A DNA stretch of 6,957 bases from Flavipsychrobacter stenotrophus (GCA_947372365.1 CANBTK010000101.1:1-6957); one strand, 5' to 3'. Numbered from the stretch's first letter, positions 1 to 6,534 are shown. Made by a program: numbers and translations. Notes: generated by a model not told the origin, from the letters alone.

Positions 1-1143
1 CAGAACAGCTATAATGCCGATGTAAGCGCCCTGCTTTTCAGTTTTGCCAACAAAGCCAATAAATACGCATTATCCGGCTCGGCCGATGTGAGCCAGATAT
101 ATGGCGGCGGCCCCGCTAACCTGGGGCTGAGGTACTTCCTGCAGGCCGCAAAAACAAAAGGCACCTACAGCTTTTACTTCAATACCACGTCTATCAGCGA
201 CAAATTTAACCCTAACGACCTGGGCTACCTTGACAGGAATAACCTTACTTATTACAACTTCAGCAACAACTATAATACCTATAAACCCTTTTGGAAAATC
301 ATATCCACTTACAACCATGTAGGCGCAGGGTATAACCGGGTATTTAACCCCGATGTATTTTCGTCGCTTACCGTTTATGGCTCGCACCGTGTTACATTTA
401 CCAACTTCCTTACCGTAGGTTTTTACTGGGATACTCAGCCAGTCACATCTAACGACTACCTGGAGCCACGCACGCCTGGCAGGTTTTATGTATCGCCCAC
501 CAGCGTTATGTCTGGCGGCTTCTATTCATCCGATTACAGAAAAAAGTTCGCGCTTGACGTGGAGCTGAGCAACAGGTGGTATCCTGACGCTGGCCACAAA
601 ATATTATACACCGACATATCGCCACGCTTCAGGGGTGGCGATAAGCTTACTTTAGTCTTTAACTCTAACATTACGCTGGCCACCAGAAACGTAGGCTTCG
701 CTGGCCGCGCCGCCGATTCTATTTATTTTGGCACCAGGGATATTGTAACACTGGTTAATACGCTGAATGCCGCCTACATTTTCAACAATAAGATGTCGTT
801 AAAAATTGATGCCCGGCACTATTGGTCGCAGGCCACCTACGCCAGCTATTCCCTGCTTAATTCCGATGGCACATTACAGGCCGCCAAATACAACGGCAGC
901 AGCAATGTGGACTTTAACTCGTTCAATATTTATACCAGCTACATATGGCAGTTTAAGCCGGGCAGCGAAATAAGCGTGGTGTACCAGAATAGCATCTATA
1001 CCCGGGGCACCAGTACCGCCGATAATTATTTCACCAACCTCAACCAAACTTTTAATGCCCCGCAAAGCAACAGTATATCCATCAAGGTAATTTATTACCT
1101 CGATTACCTTACCCTCAAAAATGCGGTAAGCAGGAATGGGTAA
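1..1143 (+). CDS. DUF5916 domain-containing surface protein, 5'-truncated (C-terminal 380 residues)
   Basis: The reading frame is open from the first base of the window to the TAA at 1141-1143, so this is the C-terminal part of a larger protein whose start lies to the left. What is seen: a long run of alternating polar and aromatic strands rich in Tyr, Asn, Phe and Ser, typical of an outer-membrane beta-structure, and no transmembrane helix. The last part has the pattern I associate with DUF5916 proteins: a Gly-Thr-Arg-Asp strand near 725-745, a Leu-Lys-Ile-Asp-Ala-Arg-His-Tyr-Trp segment near 800-830, then a WQFKPGSEIS segment, NAPQSNSISIK and YYLDYLTLK at the end. Family members usually carry an N-terminal carbohydrate-binding family 9-like domain, which would be outside this window, and run to roughly 700-900 residues. 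The role is not established; surface binding or processing is only inferred. It is separated from nadB by 290 bp and is probably unrelated to it in function. Confidence 0.8.
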   Translation, partial: QNSYNADVSALLFSFANKANKYALSGSADVSQIYGGGPANLGLRYFLQAAKTKGTYSFYFNTTSISDKFNPNDLGYLDRNNLTYYNFSNNYNTYKPFWKIISTYNHVGAGYNRVFNPDVFSSLTVYGSHRVTFTNFLTVGFYWDTQPVTSNDYLEPRTPGRFYVSPTSVMSGGFYSSDYRKKFALDVELSNRWYPDAGHKILYTDISPRFRGGDKLTLVFNSNITLATRNVGFAGRAADSIYFGTRDIVTLVNTLNAAYIFNNKMSLKIDARHYWSQATYASYSLLNSDGTLQAAKYNGSSNVDFNSFNIYTSYIWQFKPGSEISVVYQNSIYTRGTSTADNYFTNLNQTFNAPQSNSISIKVIYYLDYLTLKNAVSRNG

Positions 1144-1174
1144 ATGGGCAACCAATCATTGATATTAAAAACAC

Positions 1175-1200
1175 GTAGGGGTAAGGCTTGCCCTTACCCT
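1175..1200 (+). repeat. REP-like hairpin with GTAG head
   Basis: A GTAG tetranucleotide at 1175-1178 is followed immediately by a perfect 8 bp stem, GGGTAAGG at 1179-1186 and CCTTACCC at 1192-1199, around a five-base CTTGC loop. G1178 and T1200 can add a G-U pair. A GTAG head next to a short GC-rich palindrome is the known layout of REP sequences mobilised by RAYT (TnpA-REP) transposases. No T run follows it, so a classic intrinsic terminator is less likely, although it sits 32 bp after the stop of the DUF5916 gene and could still act in 3'-end formation. The REP assignment is inferred from form only, because a repeat cannot be shown from one copy. Confidence 0.45.
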
Positions 1201-1230
1201 GAATAACATGGGTGCTATATCCACACGCCA

Positions 1231-1253
1231 GGGCAGCCGCCTTGGCATTGCCC
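1231..1253 (+). repeat. second, imperfect GC-rich hairpin
   Basis: GGGCA at 1231-1235 pairs with TGCCC at 1249-1253, and GCC at 1236-1238 pairs with GGC at 1244-1246. This leaves a GCCTT loop and a two-base bulge. It lies about 30 bp after the GTAG-headed hairpin. It might be a degenerate partner of that element or a terminator without a T run. The flanks lack a clear GTAG or CTAC head, so it may also be chance pairing in a GC-rich patch. Confidence 0.25.
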
Positions 1254-1327
1254 ACACACAATCACAAATAAAACCTAAATTGATTTTCATTTTCACAAAA
1301 ACTTAAAGGATGTTCACTATTCCTAAG

Positions 1328-1335
1328 TAATTTTG
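1328..1335 (+). promoter_or_regulatory. candidate -7 promoter box for nadB
   Basis: TAATTTTG fits the Bacteroidota -7 consensus TAnnTTTG. No TTG -33 element is visible at the usual distance; the nearest partial match is TTA at 1303-1305, 22 bp upstream. Transcription would start near 1340-1343 and give a leader of about 90 bases before the nadB ATG. This is a motif match only. Confidence 0.45.
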
Positions 1336-1339
1336 CTGT

Positions 1340-1357
1340 AGCCTATAAGTATAGGCT
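1340..1357 (+). promoter_or_regulatory. palindromic candidate operator at the predicted nadB transcription start
   Basis: AGCCTATA at 1340-1347 and TATAGGCT at 1350-1357 form a perfect 8-2-8 inverted repeat around AG. It begins five bases after the -7 box and so covers the predicted start of transcription. The two-base centre is too small for an RNA hairpin loop without opening a pair, which favours a protein-binding site over an RNA structure. NAD synthesis genes are regulated in other bacteria by NrtR, NiaR or NadQ type repressors, but I cannot match this palindrome to any of them from memory. Confidence 0.45.
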
Positions 1358-1433
1358 TATCAATGATGCCCATAGCCCGGTGCTGGTGCAGCCTTTAAAA
1401 AGCCGGCGTGCGGGGGCTAACAACTATAACTAC

Positions 1434-3032
1434 ATGCTAAAAACCGATGTTCTCATTATAGGGTCTGGCATAGCGGGGCTAACCTCTGCGGTTAAACTGG
1501 CGCGGCGTTTCCCTGATAAATCTATAACAGTACTCACCAAGGCCAATACCGACGAAACCAACACCAAGTACGCGCAAGGCGGCATAGCGGTAGTAAATGA
1601 CCTGGAGCACGATAGCTTTCAGAAACATATAGAAGATACGCTGGTGGCTGGTGACGGCCTATGCAACCGCCATATAGTAGAAATTGTAGTAAAAGAAGGC
1701 CCGGAGCGTGTGAATGAGATTATAGAATGGGGCACTAAATTTGATAAAGATACCGAGGGCGGCTACAAGCGCGGCAAGGAAGGCGGGCACTCCGAATACC
1801 GCATCCTGCACCACAAAGATATTACAGGCATAGAAATGGAACGGGCGCTTATAGAAGAAACTAAAAAGCACCCCAACATAAAAATTTATAACCACTGGTT
1901 TGTGGTAGATATTATTACCCAGCACCACCTGGGCTACCTGATTACAAAATCAACGCCTGATATTACCTGCTATGGGGTTTATGCCCTAAACCTGCAGACC
2001 AACAATATTGAAAAAATACTATCTAAGGTAACGCTCATGTCGAGCGGTGGCACGGGGCAGGCATACCGTACTACCACCAACCCCCGCATAGCCACGGGCG
2101 ATGGCATAGCCATGGTTTACAGGGCCAAGGGGCGCATTGAGAATATGGAGTTTATCCAGTTCCACCCCACTGCACTTTACGAAGCCGGGGTAAGCCCTTC
2201 GTTCCTTATTACAGAAGCTGTAAGGGGCGATGGCGGCATACTCAGGAACAAAGCCGGCGAAGCCTTTATGGCTACTTACGACCCGCGTGCCGACCTGGCA
2301 CCCCGCGATGTTGTAGCACTGGCAATAGACAGCGAGATGAAACGTGCCGGTACCGAACATGTGTACCTTGACTGCCGCCACATGGATAAAGAGAAATTCA
2401 AAAGCCACTTCCCTAATATACTGGCTAAGTGTGCTGGTATTGGCATTGACGTTTTTGAGCAGCTGATACCTGTAGCCCCGGCAGCACACTACTGTTGCGG
2501 CGGCATAAAAACAGATGAACATGGCAAGTCTTCAATCATAAACCTTTACGCTTGCGGCGAATGCTCCAGCACCGGGCTGCATGGCGCTAACCGCCTTGCA
2601 TCTAACTCACTGCTTGAAGCGCTGGTGTTTGCACACCGCTGCACAGAAAGTATAAGCCAACGTATTGATGCCATACCCTTTAAAGACGAGGTGCCGGACT
2701 GGAATGCATCGGGCACCACTGAACCGAAGGAAATGATTTTGATAACCCAGAGCCTTAAAGAGCTGCAACTGGTGATGAGCGACTATGTGGGCATAGTACG
2801 TAACGATGTAAGGCTGGAAAGGGCAATGTCGCGTATTGACCTGCTACATGGCGAAACTGAAGGCCTTTACAAAACCACTGCCCTATCGCCCCAGCTATGC
2901 GAACTTCGTAACCTGATTACCATTGGCTACCTTGTAGTAAAAGGCGCTGAATTCAGGAAAGAAAGCAGGGGGCTCCATTTTAACACCGATTACCCTTACA
3001 AAAGCAGCCTAGTGCAACAAATAGTATTATAA
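1434..3032 (+). CDS. nadB: L-aspartate oxidase
   Basis: NadB is the FAD enzyme that oxidises L-aspartate to iminoaspartate, the first step of de novo NAD synthesis; NadA then uses the product. From the ATG at 1434 the protein has 532 residues, normal for the family. It opens with a hydrophobic strand and the FAD dinucleotide fold GSGIAGL (residues 10-16). Further family marks are the TKYAQGGIA segment (about 45-53), the substrate-site block with QFHPTAL, the catalytic Arg region EAVRGDGG, PRDVV, the AAHYCCGG segment, and the C-terminal FAD block CGECSSTGLHGANRLASNSLLE. An in-frame GTG at 1380 would add 18 residues ahead of the FAD fold, and I reject it as the start because the fold begins directly after the ATG. 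prmA follows after 26 bp on the same strand and is probably cotranscribed. The usual partners nadA and nadC are not in this window. A palindrome at the predicted transcription start suggests regulation. Confidence 0.95.
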   Translation: MLKTDVLIIGSGIAGLTSAVKLARRFPDKSITVLTKANTDETNTKYAQGGIAVVNDLEHDSFQKHIEDTLVAGDGLCNRHIVEIVVKEGPERVNEIIEWGTKFDKDTEGGYKRGKEGGHSEYRILHHKDITGIEMERALIEETKKHPNIKIYNHWFVVDIITQHHLGYLITKSTPDITCYGVYALNLQTNNIEKILSKVTLMSSGGTGQAYRTTTNPRIATGDGIAMVYRAKGRIENMEFIQFHPTALYEAGVSPSFLITEAVRGDGGILRNKAGEAFMATYDPRADLAPRDVVALAIDSEMKRAGTEHVYLDCRHMDKEKFKSHFPNILAKCAGIGIDVFEQLIPVAPAAHYCCGGIKTDEHGKSSIINLYACGECSSTGLHGANRLASNSLLEALVFAHRCTESISQRIDAIPFKDEVPDWNASGTTEPKEMILITQSLKELQLVMSDYVGIVRNDVRLERAMSRIDLLHGETEGLYKTTALSPQLCELRNLITIGYLVVKGAEFRKESRGLHFNTDYPYKSSLVQQIVL

Positions 3033-3058
3033 TAACACCACCGCTACATAACCTCTTT

Positions 3059-3868
3059 ATGCAAAGTATAAGAATAATATTCAATAATATAACAGAAGAA
3101 AACCAGGATATATTGGTTGCGCGCCTGGCTGAAACCGGGTACGAAGGGTTTGAACAAAATGACACAACGCTGCTGGCCTACATCAATGAAGCTGATTTTA
3201 AGGAAGAAGTACTGACGGAAATAGCCGGCGAACTGCCATACAACATAGAAATTGTACCCAAGCAAAACTGGAACCAGTTGTGGGAAAGCAATTTTGAGCC
3301 GGTTGTTATTGAAGATTTTTGTACGGTGCGTGCCGACTTTCACACCATACCTGTTACCACGCCTTACGAAATAGTAATAACGCCTAAAATGTCTTTTGGC
3401 ACAGGGCACCACGCTACCACACAGTTAATGATGCTGATGATGCGCGACATCGAGTTTAACGGCAAGCAGGTGCTGGACTTTGGCACAGGCACAGGCGTGC
3501 TGGCTATACTGGCCGAAAAACTAGGGGCGTACTATGTGCTGGCTATAGACAATGACGAATGGTCAATTGAGAACACTAACGAGAACCTGGAAAGGAACCA
3601 CTGTACCAAAGTAACAGCTTTGCTTGAAAATGATGGGCATATCCCCGTGCTGATTCAGGATGTTATACTTGCTAATATTAACCGGCATATATTGCTGCAA
3701 TATATGGGCGAGTTATATAGCAACACCAAAAAGGGCGGCAAAGTATTAATGAGCGGGCTGCTCACCACCGACCGCGAAATAATAACCAGCGCCGCACTTG
3801 CTGCCGGGTTCAATTTCACGGCCTACAGGGAACTAAATAATTGGATTGCAATGTCTTTTGCAAAATAA
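3059..3868 (+). CDS. prmA: ribosomal protein L11 methyltransferase
   Basis: PrmA is a cytoplasmic SAM-dependent enzyme that methylates amino groups of ribosomal protein L11. The protein has 269 residues. The N-terminal ~60 residues form the small domain that recognises L11 in this family. A linker with NWNQLWESNFEPV (70-82) follows, then the catalytic domain. There I see SFGTGHHAT (112-120), the SAM motif I VLDFGTGTGVLAI (138-150), an acidic ribose-contact strand AIDND (162-166), and LANINRHIL (204-212), the Asn-containing motif IV characteristic of PrmA. The ATG at 3059 starts directly in the first predicted strand, and the nadB stop lies just upstream. The 26 bp gap and the absence of a promoter motif between the genes point to one nadB-prmA transcript. 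The functional link with NAD synthesis is not obvious; the pairing may simply be positional. Confidence 0.95.
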   Translation: MQSIRIIFNNITEENQDILVARLAETGYEGFEQNDTTLLAYINEADFKEEVLTEIAGELPYNIEIVPKQNWNQLWESNFEPVVIEDFCTVRADFHTIPVTTPYEIVITPKMSFGTGHHATTQLMMLMMRDIEFNGKQVLDFGTGTGVLAILAEKLGAYYVLAIDNDEWSIENTNENLERNHCTKVTALLENDGHIPVLIQDVILANINRHILLQYMGELYSNTKKGGKVLMSGLLTTDREIITSAALAAGFNFTAYRELNNWIAMSFAK

Positions 3869-3911
3869 ATTTCTTCTTTAATACAAAAATTTAAAGCCTT
3901 AAAATATAGCT

Positions 3912-3936
3912 ATTTCCTAAGTGGCTATTAGGAAAT
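3912..3936 (+). promoter_or_regulatory. 9-7-9 palindrome upstream of plsY, candidate operator
   Basis: ATTTCCTAA at 3912-3920 and TTAGGAAAT at 3928-3936 are perfect inverted repeats separated by seven bases (GTGGCTA). The right arm ends 15 bp before the -7 box at 3952, so the palindrome covers the position where the -33 element would sit. That placement suits a repressor or activator site. As an RNA hairpin it would be AT-rich and without a T run, so a terminator of prmA is the weaker reading. No binding protein can be named. Confidence 0.45.
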
Positions 3937-3951
3937 GTGATATCATTACGT

Positions 3952-3959
3952 TAAATTTG
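3952..3959 (+). promoter_or_regulatory. candidate -7 promoter box for plsY
   Basis: TAAATTTG fits the Bacteroidota -7 consensus TAnnTTTG. The start of transcription would fall near 3965, giving a leader of about 20 bases before the plsY ATG at 3985. A TTA at 3928-3930, inside the palindrome, lies 21 bp upstream and is the only partial -33 match. Confidence 0.5.
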
Positions 3960-3984
3960 TTTCCTTACCAATTTTTAAAAAGAA

Positions 3985-4617
3985 ATGCTTATTGCTATCC
4001 TTCTTGTTTTAGCTTACTTGATTGGCTCTATCCCTTCGGCGGTATGGGTGAGTAAGTGGGCTTATGGCCTGGATATACGGGAACATGGGAGCGGAAATGC
4101 CGGTGCTACAAATACCTTCAGGACATTGGGGTCGAAAGCCGGCTGTGGTGTAATGCTTATGGATATGTTTAAAGGTTTTTTAGCTGTAAAGCTTGCCTTA
4201 TTCTCCCACCTCAACCCCTCGCTTGAACCCTTCGTCAACCTTCAGGTATTTTTAGGCCTTGCATCTGTCCTTGGGCATATTTTCCCTATCTGGGCTGAAT
4301 TCCGTGGTGGCAAGGGTATCGCTACATTATTCGGCATGATACTTTCCATATCGCCATTGGTGGCCCTTAGCCTGGTTGCGGTATTTGTGTGCATGCTGTA
4401 CCTTACCCGTTATGTATCGCTAAGTTCCATTACTGCCAGTATCGCATTCCCTGTACTAATCGTATTCATTTTCAATGCGCAGGAGCTCAGCTACCGCCTT
4501 TTTGCCATCGCTACCGCCTTTCTTGTTGTGCTCACCCACTATAAGAACATAAGCAGGCTTATTAATGGCAATGAAAGCAAGGTGCCGTTTTTTAAGAAGC
4601 GCAGGACGAGGGACTAG
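3985..4617 (+). CDS. plsY: acyl-phosphate glycerol-3-phosphate acyltransferase
   Basis: PlsY is an inner-membrane enzyme that moves the acyl group from acyl-phosphate (made by PlsX) to glycerol-3-phosphate, giving lysophosphatidic acid, the first step of phospholipid synthesis. The protein has 210 residues, normal for the family. Hydrophobic segments lie at about 1-20, 52-73, 86-102, 116-139, 147-163 and 171-184. The three family motifs are all present: GSIPSA (14-19) with GSGNAGATN (35-43), FRGGKGIAT (106-114), and H185 with NISRLINGNESK (188-199). A basic tail ends the protein. The ATG at 3985 begins directly with the first membrane segment. It seems to have its own promoter (-7 box at 3952) and a palindromic candidate operator, so it is likely transcribed apart from prmA, which ends 116 bp upstream. 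Confidence 0.95.
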   Translation: MLIAILLVLAYLIGSIPSAVWVSKWAYGLDIREHGSGNAGATNTFRTLGSKAGCGVMLMDMFKGFLAVKLALFSHLNPSLEPFVNLQVFLGLASVLGHIFPIWAEFRGGKGIATLFGMILSISPLVALSLVAVFVCMLYLTRYVSLSSITASIAFPVLIVFIFNAQELSYRLFAIATAFLVVLTHYKNISRLINGNESKVPFFKKRRTRD

Positions 4618-4636
4618 CCAGCACTTTCCACAAGTA

Positions 4637-4659
4637 TTGCCGCACAGGCAACATTTTTT
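4637..4659 (+). terminator. possible intrinsic terminator of plsY
   Basis: TTGCC at 4637-4641 and GGCAA at 4647-4651 form a perfect 5 bp stem with a GCACA loop, followed after two bases by six T at 4654-4659. It starts 19 bp after the plsY stop. The stem is short, so termination may be weak, and it lies just upstream of the promoter box for the next gene. Confidence 0.4.
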
Positions 4660-4672
4660 CAAAAGAACTCTT

Positions 4673-4680
4673 TATTTTTG
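4673..4680 (+). promoter_or_regulatory. candidate -7 promoter box for the methyltransferase gene
   Basis: TATTTTTG fits TAnnTTTG. Its last three bases are the TTG that would otherwise be read as the first start codon of the downstream frame. If it is the promoter, transcription begins near 4686-4688 and translation must start further down. No clear -33 element is seen. Confidence 0.4.
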
Positions 4681-4701
4681 CCCGGTAGCACACCAACCCA
4701 A

Positions 4702-5364
4702 TTGAGTTTCGATAGAAAAAAAATACCATTCCATAAAAGGGCACTCAGCTATTTAAAGCCTGTCTGGCTCAAAAACGAGGTTGGCTACACCAACCCCCAC
4801 CTTGAGTTGCTTTTGTATAAGGACAGGATACAACTGGCTACCGAAGATGCCCTTTATTCCGATGGGGAATATTACACCCCAGCCCTCTCCATACTCGACT
4901 ACCTGCAGCCGTTTTTACCACAGGTTAAAGACATGCTGATACTGGGCGTAGGCCTGGGCAGCACCGTGCAGATAATGGAGAAACGGGGCTACGAGCCATT
5001 ATTTACCCTGGTAGAACTCGATAAGGTAGTACTGAAGCTGGCGCTGGAATTCCTGGCAAGCACTACGGCAACCAAACTCAACCCGTATTGCGAGGATGCG
5101 CAGGTATTCATGCAAGGCAACCAAAAGAAATTTGACCTTATTTTTATTGATATTTTCGATAGCAGGGAGGTCCCCGCTTTTGCCACATCAACCGATTTCC
5201 TCTTGAAATGCAAAGAAAGCCTGAACCCGGGCGGGCGGCTTGCGCTTAATTATATCATTAACGATATGATGAAATGGAACGAAACTCAAATCGCTTTTGC
5301 AACAGTTTTCCCCGGCTACCACCTCATCTCGTCCAGCATCAACAGGATATTTATTACGCGGTAA
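4702..5364 (+). CDS. spermidine synthase-like SAM-dependent methyltransferase-fold protein
   Basis: With the TTG at 4702 the protein has 220 residues. It has a short N-terminal beta region (LELLLYKDRIQLAT, then DGEYYTPALSILDYL) and one Rossmann domain. SAM-type motif I is MLILGVGLGST (about 78-88), the acidic strand is VELD (about 104-107), and CEDAQVFM followed by FDLIFIDIFD (about 144-153) matches the spermidine synthase layout. True SpeE enzymes are usually longer, near 280-290 residues, and I do not see their full N-terminal strand domain or the His-Glu segment that binds the amine substrate. I therefore place it with the short SpeE-like proteins of unknown substrate rather than call it speE. 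There is no ATG between the plsY stop and the middle of motif I (first in-frame ATG at 4933), so the start must be non-ATG. TTG at 4678 overlaps a promoter box, which makes 4702 the better choice. It converges with the anti-sigma gene, with only 13 bp between the stops. Confidence 0.75.
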   Translation: MSFDRKKIPFHKRALSYLKPVWLKNEVGYTNPHLELLLYKDRIQLATEDALYSDGEYYTPALSILDYLQPFLPQVKDMLILGVGLGSTVQIMEKRGYEPLFTLVELDKVVLKLALEFLASTTATKLNPYCEDAQVFMQGNQKKFDLIFIDIFDSREVPAFATSTDFLLKCKESLNPGGRLALNYIINDMMKWNETQIAFATVFPGYHLISSSINRIFITR

Positions 5365-5377
5365 AAAAGGATAGGGA

Positions 5378-5983
5378 TTAAACTGCAATAGCTATGCGTT
5401 GCATAATAGCGGTAACGCAACTGCCGGGCATCACCCTTACGCTATGGCTGGTATGCAGCGGGATATCTATAAAGCCGCCGGCCTTAAGTGGAATAATTTT
5501 GCCCCCTATATTGCATTCGCACTCGCCTTCAAGTATCATAAAACACTCTTTCAGGTCATCGTGCTCTTCTTCGTCCTGGCCTAGGTAAGACATAACAAGC
5601 ATTTGCGTTACCTGCTCGTTATGCTGTATAACATCTATGTAAGTGCCTTCTTTAAAATCTTTAGGCTTCAGCGGAGCCACCATTTTCAACCAATTATTAT
5701 GATCGGAGTATTTATTGATTATCGGGAACTTTCCGGGCACAGCCTCTTCTTCCAGGTTAATATTGCTTAGTGTTTCCCATATAGGGTTTTTAAGTGCAGC
5801 TTTGCGCCACACTGGCTGCTCGGTTACATAACCTTCCAGCGCTTTTTGTATGCTTACCAGTTCTTCTTTTACCTCAGGGTGCTTTGCACACACGGCCTCC
5901 ACTTCAGCCATTTGTGTATCAGATAGGGCACCCAGGCAATAATCTTCCAAAACCCCGCTACTAATATATTCCGGTATATTCAT
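5378..5983 (-). CDS. cupin-type anti-sigma factor (ChrR-like)
   Basis: The protein has 201 residues. Residues 1-60 form an anti-sigma-like helical region with the LEDYCLGALSDTQMAEVEA pattern (12-30) that resembles the N-terminal sigma-binding domain of RskA and ChrR proteins. Residues 110-195 form a cupin barrel. Putative metal ligands are H141 and E146 in motif 1, which ends at G153 (ILEG), and H177 or H180 in motif 2 (IPLHTSH). By analogy with ChrR, the N-terminal part would hold the sigma factor inactive and the cupin would sense an oxidant or small ligand. No transmembrane helix is seen, so it should act in the cytoplasm. The usual zinc pattern of ZAS anti-sigma domains (His-x3-Cys-x2-Cys) is missing; only C16, C32 and H35 are available. 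Its ATG follows the stop of the sigma gene with no gap (TAGATG), which suggests translational coupling and roughly equal amounts of both proteins. Confidence 0.8.
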   Translation of the reverse strand: MNIPEYISSGVLEDYCLGALSDTQMAEVEAVCAKHPEVKEELVSIQKALEGYVTEQPVWRKAALKNPIWETLSNINLEEEAVPGKFPIINKYSDHNNWLKMVAPLKPKDFKEGTYIDVIQHNEQVTQMLVMSYLGQDEEEHDDLKECFMILEGECECNIGGKIIPLKAGGFIDIPLHTSHSVRVMPGSCVTAIMQRIAIAV

Positions 5984-6523
5984 CTATAACTTATTTCTTA
6001 ATAAACTTAATGCTTTTCTTGCCCTTGTTTTCACCGTACCAACCGGCAATCCTAATATTTTGGCTGTTTCCTCGTAGGTATACCCATAAAAATAAATGAT
6101 GTTGATAACCTCCTTGTATTTGTCTTCCATTTTATCAACAGTAACACGCAACCCAACCGCATCTATATTCAGGCTGGTTTTGTTGTTCCCTGTATCAAAG
6201 CTTAGAACCTCGTCGGAGCCTGTATTTTTCTGGTTTTTATATTGTTTGGTGCGCAGGTAATCAATACTGGTATGCCGGGCAATATTAAGCATCCATGTAA
6301 AGAAGGTGCCCTTACATTCGTCATAGCTGCCTATATTCTTCCATATTTTTACAAACGTATCCTGCAGCAGGTCTTCGGCTGTAGCAGTATTCAAAACAAT
6401 CCTGTTGATGACACCATATAGTGCATCAGAATAGTTTTTGTACAATACATTAAATCCCTCTTGGCTACGCTCCTTTATTAGCCCTATTAACTCGCTTTGG
6501 GTTACGCCTGTTTCCAACATCAT
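5984..6523 (-). CDS. RNA polymerase ECF-type sigma factor
   Basis: From the ATG at 6523 the protein has 179 residues, typical for extracytoplasmic-function sigma factors. Sigma region 2 spans about 26-93: LYKNYSDALYG, AEDLLQDTFVKIW (core polymerase contact and -10 recognition helices), and TFFTWMLNIARHTSIDYLR. A Ser/Thr/Asn-rich linker (about 100-122) follows, then sigma region 4 at about 126-177 with the helix-turn-helix YTYEETAKILGLPVGTVKTRARKAL, written here only as residues 148-171. The closest known class is the SigK/RskA type. A second ATG at 6520 is equally possible. The frame also extends to an ATG at 6583, but that would put the -7 box (6535-6542) inside the gene, and its 20 extra residues look unlike a sigma N terminus. 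The anti-sigma gene follows at once, so the pair forms a two-gene operon. Autoregulation is common for such pairs but is not shown here. Confidence 0.93.
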   Translation of the reverse strand: MMLETGVTQSELIGLIKERSQEGFNVLYKNYSDALYGVINRIVLNTATAEDLLQDTFVKIWKNIGSYDECKGTFFTWMLNIARHTSIDYLRTKQYKNQKNTGSDEVLSFDTGNNKTSLNIDAVGLRVTVDKMEDKYKEVINIIYFYGYTYEETAKILGLPVGTVKTRARKALSLLRNKL

Positions 6524-6534
6524 ACTATTACCAG

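Noticed and set aside
1380..1433. GTG start giving nadB 18 extra N-terminal residues
   Set aside because: The added residues are not like any NadB N terminus, and the FAD-binding strand starts directly after the ATG at 1434.
2019..2522. 167-codon minus-strand frame inside nadB
   Set aside because: It lies wholly within a well-supported gene, its translation shows no recognisable fold, and it is a codon-bias shadow.
3044..3412. 122-codon minus-strand frame over the start of prmA
   Set aside because: It is antisense to conserved PrmA sequence, has no promoter motif, and encodes no recognisable domain.
4702..5364. Calling the methyltransferase-fold gene speE
   Set aside because: The protein is short and lacks a full N-terminal domain and visible amine-binding motifs, so spermidine synthase activity is not supported.
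5394..5588. Small plus-strand frames antisense to the anti-sigma gene
   Set aside because: Both are contained in the cupin coding region and have low-complexity translations with no family likeness.
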